From an uncultured Clostridia bacterium (GTDB lineage: Bacteria; Bacillota; Clostridia; Christensenellales; Borkfalkiaceae), in contig CALVLN010000005.1 of NCBI GenBank assembly GCA_944338165.1, positions 1 through 64,000 on the forward strand: a stretch of DNA of 64,000 nt, read 5' to 3'. The first letter of the stretch is position 1, and the number at the start of each line of letters is the position of its first letter. Positions 44,231-52,258 of this stretch are shown here, in pieces. Below the pieces are notes generated by a model, which saw only the letters and a program-made list of their open reading frames with translations, was not told where the DNA came from and made no database searches. A program made the translations under genes and the position numbers.

Positions 44231-45149
44231 GCCCTTTGCCCTCATCCAGGCCGAGCGCGAGGTTCATATTCTGTACGGCGGCGCCGGAAGCGCCCTTGCC
44301 GAGGTTGTCAAAGCACGCCGTGAGGAGCGCCTGCTCCTCGTTTCCGTTGACGAAGATCTGCATCCGGTTGCTGCCGACGAGCGTGTTTGCGGCGATATAA
44401 CCGTCTTCCGACCGGGAAACGGAAAGAAACCGGCTGCCCGCATACTGCGCGCGGTACAGCTCCTCCAGGGAAGCGACGCTCGTCCCCGCGCGGAGATCGC
44501 ACAAAAAAACGGGAACGCTCACGCTCATACCGCTGTAAAAATCGCAGATATACGGGTTGAAGACGGGCTTCCTCTTCAGCCCGCTCACCTGCATCATCTC
44601 CGGGATGTGCTTGTGCGAGAGGCCGAGCGCGTACAGGCGCGGCGTTTTCAGCGATGCGTCCCGCTCCGCCGCCTCATATTGCGCGATGCCCTTGTTACCC
44701 GCCCCGGAATAGCCGCTCACCGCATGGCAGACGAAGCGCGTTTCCGCCGACGCGACGCCGGAGGCGATCAGCGGATAGACGAGCGCCAGAAACCCGCTCG
44801 CATAACAGCCCGGGTTGGCGATGCGCTTGCTGCTGCGGATACGCGCGCGGTGGGCGGCGGACAGTTCGGCAAACCCGTATGCCCAGCCCTCCGCCGTGCG
44901 GTGCGCCGTGGACGCGTCGATGACGACGGTCGCGGGATTTTCCACAAAGGCGGCAGCTTCCCGCGCCGCGTCGTCGGGCAGGCACAAAAAGACGACGTCC
45001 GCATCGTTCATCGCCTCTTTGCGGGCGGCGGGATCCTTGCGGAAACGTTCGGAAAGCGAGATGACCGAAACGTCATCCCGCTTTTCCAGCCGCTCGTAAA
45101 TGCGCAGGCCCGTGGTGCCCGCCTTTCCGTCGATAAATACGCGTATCAT
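44208..45149 (-). CDS. argC: N-acetyl-gamma-glutamyl-phosphate reductase ArgC
   Basis: NADPH-dependent reductase of arginine synthesis. 313 residues, the shorter type 2 form: N-terminal GKAGTTGLRI and catalytic Cys115 in NPGCYASG. It overlaps the argG stop by one base. The last residues (Gly/Asp/Glu-rich) are encoded across the argJ promoter. Confidence 0.93.
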   Translation of the reverse strand: MIRVFIDGKAGTTGLRIYERLEKRDDVSVISLSERFRKDPAARKEAMNDADVVFLCLPDDAAREAAAFVENPATVVIDASTAHRTAEGWAYGFAELSAAHRARIRSSKRIANPGCYASGFLALVYPLIASGVASAETRFVCHAVSGYSGAGNKGIAQYEAAERDASLKTPRLYALGLSHKHIPEMMQVSGLKRKPVFNPYICDFYSGMSVSVPVFLCDLRAGTSVASLEELYRAQYAGSRFLSVSRSEDGYIAANTLVGSNRMQIFVNGNEEQALLTACFDNLGKGASGAAVQNMNLALGLDEGKGLDEGAGV

Positions 45150-46378
45150 TATTTGAGTTTGTGCTGCGCGAGCATCGCCCGCACCTTAACGGGCAGGCCG
45201 AAGAGGTTGATGAATCCTTCCGAATCCTTCTGGCTGTACGCGCCGCCGTCGTCGTCGAAGGTGGCGATGTTTTCGCTGTACAGGGAGTACGGCGAGGTCA
45301 TGCCGGCGTTGGTGACGTTGCCCTTGTAGATGCGCAGTTTCACGTCGCCCGTGACCGTCTTCTGCGTCTCGCTGACGAAGGCGGAAAGCGCCTCGCGCAG
45401 GGGCGTGAACCACAGCCCGTCGTAGACGAGCTCGCCGAATTTGATGGCGACGTGCTGCTTGAAGTGCTGCGTCTGCTTGTCCAGGCAGATCATTTCCAGC
45501 ATCTGATGCGCCGCGTAGAGAATGCTGCCGCCCGGCGTCTCGTACACCCCGCGCGACTTCATGCCGACGAGGCGGTTTTCCACCATATCCACGAGCCCGA
45601 CGCCGTTTTCGCCGCCCACCTTGTTGAGCGTTTCCATGAGCTCCACCGCGCCCATCGCCTTGCCGTCGACGGCGGTCGGGATGCCCTTCTCGAAGTGGAT
45701 GGTGATATAGGTCGGCTTGTCGGGCGCCTGCACGGGAGACACGCCGAGTTCGAGGAACCCGGGCTTTTCATACTGCGGCTCGTTGGCGGGATCTTCGAGG
45801 TCCAGCCCCTCGTGGGAGAGATGCCACAGATTTTTATCCTTGGAATAGTTGGTCTCGCGGCTGATCTTGAGCGGGATCTGATGCGCTTCCGCGTATTCGA
45901 TCTCCTCCTCGCGGCTCTTGAGATCCCAGATGCGCCAGGGCGCGATGATCTTCATCTCGGGCGCAAACGCCTTGATGGTGAGCTCGAAGCGCACCTGATC
46001 GTTGCCCTTGCCCGTGCAGCCGTGGCAGATGGCGTCCGCCCCTTCCTTCTTGGCGATGTCCACGATCGCCTTGGCGATGACGGGACGCGCAAACGAAGTG
46101 CCGAGCAGATACATATCCTCATACTTCGCCCCCGCCTGCACGGTGGGGAAAATGTAATCCTCGATAAATTCCTTTTTGAGATCGAGCACGTAAAGTTTGG
46201 AGGCGCCCGTCTTTTTTGCCTTTTCCTCGAGCCCCTCGAGCTCGGTGCCCTGCCCGACGTCGCCGGAAACCGCGATGACCTCGCAGTTATCGTAATTTTC
46301 TTTCAGCCAGGGGATGATGATGGAGGTATCCAGCCCCCCGGAATAGGCGAGTACGACCTTCTTGATCTTCTTTTCCAT
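45149..46378 (-). CDS. argG: Argininosuccinate synthase ArgG
   Basis: Joins citrulline and aspartate with ATP. 409 residues from ATG 46378 ([19 protein letters not shown]), P-loop AYSGGLDTS. First gene of the arginine operon behind a consensus promoter. argH, the next enzyme of the pathway, is not in the window. Confidence 0.96.
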   Translation of the reverse strand: MEKKIKKVVLAYSGGLDTSIIIPWLKENYDNCEVIAVSGDVGQGTELEGLEEKAKKTGASKLYVLDLKKEFIEDYIFPTVQAGAKYEDMYLLGTSFARPVIAKAIVDIAKKEGADAICHGCTGKGNDQVRFELTIKAFAPEMKIIAPWRIWDLKSREEEIEYAEAHQIPLKISRETNYSKDKNLWHLSHEGLDLEDPANEPQYEKPGFLELGVSPVQAPDKPTYITIHFEKGIPTAVDGKAMGAVELMETLNKVGGENGVGLVDMVENRLVGMKSRGVYETPGGSILYAAHQMLEMICLDKQTQHFKQHVAIKFGELVYDGLWFTPLREALSAFVSETQKTVTGDVKLRIYKGNVTNAGMTSPYSLYSENIATFDDDGGAYSQKDSEGFINLFGLPVKVRAMLAQHKLK

Positions 46379-46413
46379 ATAATTTCCTTCCTTTGCGTTG
46401 AATTCCAAAGCGT

Positions 46414-46442
46414 ATTATACCCGCTCTGCGCGGACAAGTCAA
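46414..46442 (-). promoter_or_regulatory. Promoter of the arg-car operon
   Basis: Minus strand TTGACT (46442-46437), 17-bp spacer, TATAAT (46419-46414). Upstream, 46443-46519 is very AT-rich and holds the inverted repeat TACAAAT (46461-46467) / ATTTGTA (46480-46486), which could be an UP element or operator. An ArgR-type box is plausible but I see no clear consensus match. Confidence 0.8.
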
Positions 46443-46519
46443 GCAATTTTATGCAAAAAGTACAAATTTTTCGGCGATTATTTGTATATTTCTTTTTATT
46501 TTTATTTTTTATTCAGCAA

Positions 46520-47266
46520 TTATGCGTTTCCGCCGTCGGAAAAAACAAGCGCGCACAGCGTACACAGCTCCCCGCCGGAGACGGCGTAAACAAAGCTTTC
46601 CGCCCCCGCATCGCGGCGGAGCAGCACGATCTCCGACCCCGCGCGGATCTGTTTCGCATAAGAGATGCGGAAGCCCTTGAGCGGGCGGGCGGAAAGTTCT
46701 TCCATGGAAAAACAATCGAGGAAGAGGTCGAGATAGCGCGCGTTGTTGACGTGCAGGAAATGATCGCACAGGGAAGGCGTTGCCTGAAGGCGGCGCACCT
46801 CCCGCTCGCTGCCGTCCGGCTTTTCCACTTTGAACGTGCCGGAAAGCGCCTTTTCGGGATTGTACGGGCAGGACGCGTGCGCGTTCAGCTTGTCCGGCGT
46901 GAGCAGCGCCATGTTTTTGAGGTCGACGAGGCACCAGCGCGAAGCGGCAGCCGCACAGACCTCCCCCTTCTCGTCCGTCAGGCGGTAATCGCGCTCGAAG
47001 ATGACGTGGCGGGGCGGCAGCGGCCAGGTGCCGACTTCGACCTTCTCCCCCACGCGCACGGGGCGCAGGAACTCACAGCAGGTCGCCACGACCAGAAACC
47101 CGTAGCCGAGCGGCTTTAAGTCGCCGTAGCCGAAGCCGAGCTCGTCCGCGCTCGTACTCGCCGCGTCCTGCGCGAAGGCGAGGAAGGAAGAAGGTTTCAG
47201 CACATCCTGAAAATCGACGTCCGAATAGCGGACGTCGAACGATCTTTTATGACAGTATCCGTTCAT
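46520..47266 (-). CDS. Acyl-ACP thioesterase family protein
   Basis: Hot-dog fold thioesterase, two repeats, 248 residues. N-terminal half has VRYSDVDFQDVLKPSSFLAFAQDAA and the second half CDHFLHVNNARYLDLFLD, as in bacterial relatives of FatA/FatB. It likely releases fatty acids from acyl carrier protein or CoA; the substrate is not predictable. The promoter's -10 box ends 6 bases before ATG 47266 and there is no ribosome site upstream, so the mRNA should be leaderless. It overlaps no other gene and precedes argG by 141 bases. Confidence 0.87.
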   Translation of the reverse strand: MNGYCHKRSFDVRYSDVDFQDVLKPSSFLAFAQDAASTSADELGFGYGDLKPLGYGFLVVATCCEFLRPVRVGEKVEVGTWPLPPRHVIFERDYRLTDEKGEVCAAAASRWCLVDLKNMALLTPDKLNAHASCPYNPEKALSGTFKVEKPDGSEREVRRLQATPSLCDHFLHVNNARYLDLFLDCFSMEELSARPLKGFRISYAKQIRAGSEIVLLRRDAGAESFVYAVSGGELCTLCALVFSDGGNA

Positions 47267-47272
47267 GACCCC

Positions 47273-47301
47273 ATTATAGCAGGAACGCCCGCCTTTGTCA
47301 A
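47273..47301 (-). promoter_or_regulatory. Perfect promoter giving a leaderless mRNA
   Basis: Minus strand TTGACA (47301-47296), 17-bp spacer, TATAAT (47278-47273). Six bases separate the -10 box from the A of ATG 47266, which should itself be the transcription start. The -35 box overlaps the cwlD-like stop codon. Confidence 0.85.
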
Positions 47302-48005
47302 CCGCTTGCGGCGGATGCGAGAAAGGCAAGCGCGCCCCGCGCGATGGCCGCGGCGAGCTTTTTCTGATAGCCGCGCGTGACGAGCAGCGCCTCGTCCTGC
47401 GCGTTGGACAAAAAGCCGCCCTCGACGATGACGGAGGGATAATCGCTGCAGTTGAGGATGAAGTAATCGCCTGCCAGCGGACTGCTCTTTTTCACGCATT
47501 CCTCCATCCCGTTGAGCGAATCCTGGATCATGCAGGCGAGCGCCTGCGAGCGCTCCGACCCCGCGCGGAAAAACACCTGTCCGCCCCGCCGCGCGGAGGA
47601 AGAAAAGAAATTCTGATGCACGGAAATGACGAGCGCGGGCGCGGCGGAGGCGATGATCTCCGCCCGCTTCTGCATATCCCGCTTCTTATAGCCGGGCGCG
47701 GCGGTACCGTACAGCCCCGCTTCGGTCAGGCGCGTCTGCACCACCTGAAAGCCCGCTTCTTCCAATTCCTGCCCGAGATAGCGCGAGACGGCGAGGTTGA
47801 TGTCGCTTTCCGCCATGCCCGTCTTGACGCCCGTGACGCCGCCGTCGATCCCGCCGTGGCCCGCGTCGATGACCACGGTCAGGCGATGCGCCTCCGCCGC
47901 CGTGCGGGCGAGCGCGAAAAAGCAGACGGCAAACGTGAGGAGCACGGCGAGCGCCACCGCGGCAAATCCCAGCGCCACGCGGTTGCGTATGAAAAACCCT
48001 TTCAT
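47298..48005 (-). CDS. N-acetylmuramoyl-L-alanine amidase (CwlD-like)
   Basis: Zinc amidase of the AmiC/CwlD family acting on the cell wall. 235 residues from ATG 48005 with one N-terminal signal or anchor helix (about 10-33). Zinc-site motifs: VIDAGHGGIDGG, the Glu region KRAEIIAS, SVHQNFF, and the C-terminal VIVEGGFLSN. CwlD makes muramic delta-lactam in spores of Bacillus and Clostridium; the size fits, but sporulation context is missing here. A 15-residue longer start is possible. Confidence 0.88.
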   Translation of the reverse strand: MKGFFIRNRVALGFAAVALAVLLTFAVCFFALARTAAEAHRLTVVIDAGHGGIDGGVTGVKTGMAESDINLAVSRYLGQELEEAGFQVVQTRLTEAGLYGTAAPGYKKRDMQKRAEIIASAAPALVISVHQNFFSSSARRGGQVFFRAGSERSQALACMIQDSLNGMEECVKKSSPLAGDYFILNCSDYPSVIVEGGFLSNAQDEALLVTRGYQKKLAAAIARGALAFLASAASG

Positions 48006-48052
48006 ACCTATATCGTATGAAAGGCAGGCGGAAAATATCCTGATCTGCATGC

Positions 48053-48079
48053 AAAAGCGCCCCGGACAAGCCGGAGCGC
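48053..48079 (-). terminator. Terminator of nfnAB
   Basis: Minus strand GCGCTCCGG (48079-48071), 5-base loop, CCGGGGCGC (48065-48057) with one wobble pair, then T4. Confidence 0.75.
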
Positions 48080-48095
48080 CCCTGTTTATACCGTT

Positions 48096-49490
48096 TTATC
48101 CCCGCTTGGAGCGGCAATACTCGTCAATGGCGGAAGCCGCGGTCTTGCCGGCTCCCATGGCGAGGATGACCGTCGCCGAGCCCGTCACGGCGTCTCCGCC
48201 CGCAAACACGCCCGCAAGCGACGTCTGCCCTCTCTCGTCCGCGGCGATCTCCCCGCGCGGTTTCGTTTCCAATCCGTCCGTCGTCTTTTTGATGAGCGGA
48301 TTGGGCGAGGTGCCGAGCGCCATGATGACGCAGTCGCAGGCGAGCGTAAACGCGCTCCCTTCGACGGGCACGGGGCGTCGCCTCCCGGAGGCATCCGGCT
48401 CCCCGAGCTGCATGCGGATGCAGCGCATCCCCGTGACGTTATCCTCCCCGTCCGTCACGATCTCCTCGGGATTGGTGAGGAAGCGGAAGACGACGCCTTC
48501 CTCCTCCGCGTGCTCGACTTCCTCCGCGCGGGCGGGGAGCTCCTCCCTGCCGCGGCGGTAGACGACCGTCACTTCCTCCGCGCCCAGGCGCATGGCGCTG
48601 CGCGCCGCGTCCATCGCCACGTTGCCGCCGCCCACGACGGCGACCTTTTTGGCGTGCAGGACGGGCGTCGCGCTCCCTTCGCGGTACGCCTTCATGAGAT
48701 TGCTGCGCGTGAGGTATTCGTTGGCGGAAAACACGCCCTTCGCGTTCTCCCCCGGGATGCCCATAAAGCGGGGCAGCCCCGCGCCCGTGCCGAGAAAGAC
48801 GGCGTCGTATTCTTCCAGCAGTTCTTCCACCGTGAGCGTGCGCCCGATGACCATATTGGTGAGAAAGGTGACGCCGAGCGCCTTGAGCTGCCCGACTTCC
48901 TGCTCCACGATGGCCTTGGGAAGGCGGAATTCGGGGATGCCGTAGACGAGCACGCCGCCCGCAACGTGCAGCGCCTCGTAGACGGTGACCGCATACCCGA
49001 GCTTTGCGAGGTCTCCCGCGCAAGCGAGCCCCGCCGGCCCGGACCCGACCACGGCGACCTTATGCCCGTTGGGCTGCGGCCGTTTCACCGCCCCGCCGCC
49101 GTGCAGATTGTACCAGTCGGCGACGAAGCGCTCCAGCCGCCCGATGGCGACGGGTTCGCCCTTGATGCCGCGCGTACACTTGCCTTCGCACTGCGTCTCC
49201 TGCGGGCAGACCCTGCCGCAGACGGCAGGCAGCGAGGAGGAATCACGGATGATCTCGTATGCGCCCGCAAAGTCCCCCTCCGCCACGCGGGCGATGAATT
49301 CGGGGATGCGGATGCGCACGGGACAGCCCGCGATGCACGGCTTGTTCTTGCAATTCAGGCAGCGTTTCGCCTCCTCGACGGCCGTTTCCGCCGTATATCC
49401 GAGCGCGACTTCCCGGAAATTGCGGCGGCGCTCGGCGGGATCCTGCACGGGCATCGGATGCTTTTTCGGGTCCATATTGAACTTGGGCAT
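48096..49490 (-). CDS. NfnB-type flavoprotein (NADPH/ferredoxin)
   Basis: Large subunit of the electron-bifurcating NADH-dependent ferredoxin:NADP oxidoreductase, or the closely related sulfide dehydrogenase SudA. 464 residues: N-terminal [4Fe-4S] cysteines CLNCKNKPCIAGCP and CGRVCPQETQCEGKC, FAD site VVGSGPAGLACAGDLA, NADPH site VVGGGNVAMDAARSA. Its partner is the gene just upstream, 1 base away. A glutamate synthase small subunit is the other relative, but no gltB is present. Confidence 0.9.
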   Translation of the reverse strand: MPKFNMDPKKHPMPVQDPAERRRNFREVALGYTAETAVEEAKRCLNCKNKPCIAGCPVRIRIPEFIARVAEGDFAGAYEIIRDSSSLPAVCGRVCPQETQCEGKCTRGIKGEPVAIGRLERFVADWYNLHGGGAVKRPQPNGHKVAVVGSGPAGLACAGDLAKLGYAVTVYEALHVAGGVLVYGIPEFRLPKAIVEQEVGQLKALGVTFLTNMVIGRTLTVEELLEEYDAVFLGTGAGLPRFMGIPGENAKGVFSANEYLTRSNLMKAYREGSATPVLHAKKVAVVGGGNVAMDAARSAMRLGAEEVTVVYRRGREELPARAEEVEHAEEEGVVFRFLTNPEEIVTDGEDNVTGMRCIRMQLGEPDASGRRRPVPVEGSAFTLACDCVIMALGTSPNPLIKKTTDGLETKPRGEIAADERGQTSLAGVFAGGDAVTGSATVILAMGAGKTAASAIDEYCRSKRG

Positions 49491-49491
49491 C

Positions 49492-50334
49492 TCACGTCAC
49501 CTCCTTTTTGTAAAGGTTGCAATGCGCCTCGCGCGCCTCCCGTTCAAATTCCGCATACAGGCGGGAGCGCTTGATCGCCTCGTCAAAGTCGATGAGGTGC
49601 GCGTCGAAATCCGGCCCGTCCACGCAGGCGAACTTCGTTTCGCCGCCCACGGTGACGCGGCAGCCGCCGCACATCCCCGTGCCGTCCACCATGATGGGGT
49701 TCATGCTGGCGACCGTCTTCACGCCGTACGGCTTGGTCGCCTGCGCCACGAACTTCATCATGACGAGCGGGCCGATGGTGATGACTTCGTCAAACGCCGC
49801 CCCCGCCTCCAGAAGCCGGCCGAGGGGAAGGCAGACGTTGCCCTTCTCCCCATAGCTGCCGTCGTCCGTCATCATATGAAATTCGTCCGAACAGGCGCGG
49901 AACTCCCGCTCGAGAATGACGAGATCCTTGTTCCGGAAGCCGACGATGCTCGTCACGCGGGTGCCCTGCGCGTGCAGCGCGCGCGCCACGGGCAGGGCGA
50001 TGGCGCATCCCACGCCGCCGCCCACGACGGCGACGTTTTTGAGCCCCGCGATCTTCGTCGGCTCGCCGAGCGGCCCCACGAAATCGGAGAGACGATCGCC
50101 TTCTCGCTTTTCATTGAGCGCCATCGTGGTTGCGCCGACGACCTGGAAGATGATCTCCACCCCGCCGGTCGCCGCGTCCGTTCCCGCCACGGTGAGCGGG
50201 ATGCGCTCCCCTTCCCCGTCCACGCGCAGGATGACGAACTGCCCCGCGCGCGCCTTGCGGGCGACGAAGGGCGCTTCCACCACCATGCGCGTTACGGTCG
50301 GATGCAGGCTTTCCCTTTTGAGGATCCGGTACAT
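49492..50334 (-). CDS. NfnA-type NAD/FAD [2Fe-2S] subunit
   Basis: Small subunit paired with the NfnB-like gene. 280 residues from ATG 50334 behind GGAGG. FAD-binding barrel (AGQFVILRVDGEGERIPLT), NAD site VAVVGGGVGCAIALP, and a C-terminal [2Fe-2S] cluster (MCGGCRVTV...FACVDGPDF). The pair links NADH, NADPH and ferredoxin in anaerobes. Confidence 0.92.
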   Translation of the reverse strand: MYRILKRESLHPTVTRMVVEAPFVARKARAGQFVILRVDGEGERIPLTVAGTDAATGGVEIIFQVVGATTMALNEKREGDRLSDFVGPLGEPTKIAGLKNVAVVGGGVGCAIALPVARALHAQGTRVTSIVGFRNKDLVILEREFRACSDEFHMMTDDGSYGEKGNVCLPLGRLLEAGAAFDEVITIGPLVMMKFVAQATKPYGVKTVASMNPIMVDGTGMCGGCRVTVGGETKFACVDGPDFDAHLIDFDEAIKRSRLYAEFEREAREAHCNLYKKEVT

Positions 50335-50365
50335 TGTTTCTCCCTCCGTGATGTGATTATCCTTC

Positions 50366-50394
50366 ATTATATAACGGAACGCGCGGTTTGTCAA
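50366..50394 (-). promoter_or_regulatory. Promoter of nfnAB
   Basis: Minus strand TTGACA (50394-50389), 17-bp spacer, TATAAT (50371-50366): perfect consensus. Confidence 0.9.
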
Positions 50395-50440
50395 TCGCGT
50401 CGCGGAATTATTTTATAAATTTTCCGTATTTTATGCTGCA

Positions 50441-50462
50441 TTATGCGGAAAATCCTGCATAA
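50441..50462. repeat. Inverted repeat in the nfn-degV gap
   Basis: TTATGC-N10-GCATAA, with another TTATGC copy directly before it (50431-50436). It lies between the divergent nfnA and degV promoters and could be an operator. No regulator is identified. Between it and degV is a weaker GTCAC-N8-GTGAC at 50521-50538. Confidence 0.35.
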
Positions 50463-50545
50463 ATTACCGTTTCAAGCGTAAATACGCGCATGCCGCGCCG
50501 CAGCGGACGTTCCGCCGCCTGTCACAAAAGAGCGTGACAAAATCC

Positions 50546-50574
50546 TTGACCTTTTCTGCATTTTTTGCTATAAT
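50546..50574 (+). promoter_or_regulatory. Promoter of degV
   Basis: TTGACC (50546-50551), 17-bp spacer, TATAAT (50569-50574). Confidence 0.88.
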
Positions 50575-50620
50575 GGCAAAGGTTTGTAAAAAAACTAATC
50601 AATGAAATTGGAGAGTAACA

Positions 50621-51493
50621 ATGCAGAACGTGAAGATCGTGACCGATTCGAACAGCGGCATCACGCAGGCAGAAGCGGAGAAACTGGGAATCTCCGTGGT
50701 GCCGATGCCCTTTCTGATCGACGGCGAAACGTACTTTGAGGATATCAACCTCACACAAGAAGAGTTTTACGCGCACCTGAAGGAGGATGCGAACGTCTCG
50801 ACGTCGCAGCCCGCTATCGGCGACTTGACCGACCTTTGGGACCGCCTGCTCGAAGACGAGGACGCACAGATCGTGCATATCCCCATGTCGAGCGGGCTTT
50901 CCGAATCCTGCCATACGGCGCAGGCGCTCGCCCGCGACTACGGCGGCAGAGTGCACGTGGTGGACAACCAGCGCATCTCCATCACGCAGAAGGAGAGCGT
51001 GCGCGACGCGCTGCTCCTTGCCTCCCGCGGGTGCTCGGCCGCGGAGATCAAAAATTACCTCGAGACGACCGCGCGGGAGAGCAGCATCTACATCACCCTG
51101 GAAACGCTCAAATACCTGAAAAAAGGCGGGCGGCTCACCCCTGCCGCGGCGCTCATCGGCACCCTGTTGCGCATCAAGCCCGTCCTGCAGATCCAGGGCG
51201 CCAAGCTGGACGCCTTCCGCAAAGTGACGAGCGTCAAAGCCGCCAAAAAGGTGATGATCGACGCCGTCCGCAGCGACGCGGAAACGCGCTTTGCCGCCCT
51301 GCGCAAAAAAGGCGAACTCGAACTCGCCATCGCGCACACCGCGAACGCAGAGGAAGCCGCGGTCTTTGCCGAGGAACTTCGGCAGGCGTTCCCCGATATC
51401 CCCTTGCGCGACGTCGACCCGCTCTCGCTGAGCGTCGCCTGCCACATCGGTCCCGGAGCACTCGCCTGCGGGCTCACGCACATCCTGAAATAA
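50621..51493 (+). CDS. DegV family fatty-acid-binding protein
   Basis: Binds a fatty acid and can serve as a FakB-type partner of a fatty-acid kinase. 290 residues, EDD fold: VKIVTDSNSGI at the N-terminus, the VSTSQPAIGDL lipid-side loop and IPMSSGLSESC. No fakA is nearby. GGAGAG ribosome site; single gene with its own promoter and terminator. Confidence 0.93.
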   Translation: MQNVKIVTDSNSGITQAEAEKLGISVVPMPFLIDGETYFEDINLTQEEFYAHLKEDANVSTSQPAIGDLTDLWDRLLEDEDAQIVHIPMSSGLSESCHTAQALARDYGGRVHVVDNQRISITQKESVRDALLLASRGCSAAEIKNYLETTARESSIYITLETLKYLKKGGRLTPAAALIGTLLRIKPVLQIQGAKLDAFRKVTSVKAAKKVMIDAVRSDAETRFAALRKKGELELAIAHTANAEEAAVFAEELRQAFPDIPLRDVDPLSLSVACHIGPGALACGLTHILK

Positions 51494-51525
51494 AAGATCC
51501 CCGCGCCCTTACGGCGCGGGTCTTT
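51494..51525 (+). terminator. Terminator of degV
   Basis: CCCGCGCC, 5-base loop, GGCGCGGG, then TCTTTC, with AAAGA on the left side. It also faces the converging HEPN-CBS gene. Confidence 0.75.
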
Positions 51526-52220
51526 CATTCTTCCAGAAGTTTGAGAAGCTGCGGGATATCCGCGCTCGTCAGAAGATTGCAGATGGCGCCCTTCCCGTCG
51601 GTGACGATGACGGCGTTGAGCTTCCTGTTGGCGGAAAACGCGTCGATCGCCTCCTGCACGGCGTCGTCTTCCGACAATACCTTATAATACCGGAAGAGAT
51701 CTTCGTCGGAGAGCATCTCCCCGCAAGGCGTCTTTAAAAACGCGTCCGCGCCCCGCCCGCTTTTGACCGCCTTGCCCAGCTCGCGTACGATGCGGCGGTT
51801 GTTGAGCATGCCGACGATGCGCTCCCCGCGGTAGACGGGCAAATTGGAAAATCCGCTCTCTGCAATGCGCACCACGGCGTCGGAAAGCGGCTTGTCCGCC
51901 CCGATGCCGACGAGCGCCTTGCGCTTTAACCGCTTCAGCTGCGGCGGGCGGCTGAGCAGGCGGGCGATCGAGCAGATCTCCCGCGTCGCATCGTCGCACG
52001 GCTCGGCGATGATGCGCTCTTTGGTGCTGTTGTGCACGATGGCGTTGCGCAGGCGCGCATAGGCGAGGAGTTCATCTTCAAACCGGCGCACCGTGGGATT
52101 GAAATCGGCGCAGCGCCGCACGAGGTCGGAAAACTGCGGGTTTCCCTTCCCCTTGTACAGCTCGCGCAGGCGGGCGTCGATCTCGTTATAGGCGGAGATA
52201 AATTCGATGGCGTTGCTCAT
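51525..52220 (-). CDS. Possible HEPN-like domain fused to CBS pair
   Basis: 231 residues from ATG 52220. The N-terminal 90 residues are helical and carry LRNAIVH, an R-N-x3-H motif (Arg58 to His63) like the RNase signature of HEPN proteins. Two CBS repeats follow (about 108-160 with FSNLPVYRGERIVGMLNNRR, and 180-229 with KLNAVIVTDGKGAICNLLTS), which usually bind adenine nucleotides. The combination suggests nucleotide-controlled activity, but the HEPN call rests on one motif. Promoter TTGCAT/TATACT ends 6 bases before ATG, so the mRNA is probably leaderless. Confidence 0.75.
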   Translation of the reverse strand: MSNAIEFISAYNEIDARLRELYKGKGNPQFSDLVRRCADFNPTVRRFEDELLAYARLRNAIVHNSTKERIIAEPCDDATREICSIARLLSRPPQLKRLKRKALVGIGADKPLSDAVVRIAESGFSNLPVYRGERIVGMLNNRRIVRELGKAVKSGRGADAFLKTPCGEMLSDEDLFRYYKVLSEDDAVQEAIDAFSANRKLNAVIVTDGKGAICNLLTSADIPQLLKLLEE

Positions 52221-52226
52221 GCCTGA

Positions 52227-52255
52227 AGTATAGCACAAATCGCGCGCAAATGCAA
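52227..52255 (-). promoter_or_regulatory. Promoter giving a leaderless mRNA
   Basis: Minus strand TTGCAT (52255-52250), 17-bp spacer, TATACT (52232-52227), then 6 bases and ATG 52220. No ribosome site is seen. Confidence 0.7.
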
Positions 52256-52258
52256 GGC

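Noticed and set aside
45161-47119. Long plus-strand open frame (652 codons) opposite argG and the thioesterase
   Set aside because: It lies wholly antisense to well-supported genes, its translation is Arg/His/Asp-rich with no recognisable domain, and such frames are expected opposite high-GC genes. The same applies to long frames opposite ftsZ, murA, carB, mutL, pyrG and purA.
48005-48050. Sporulation sigma-factor promoter upstream of the cwlD-like gene
   Set aside because: A CATACGATA element resembles a SigG -10 box, but no -35 element with proper spacing is found and no other sporulation gene is nearby.
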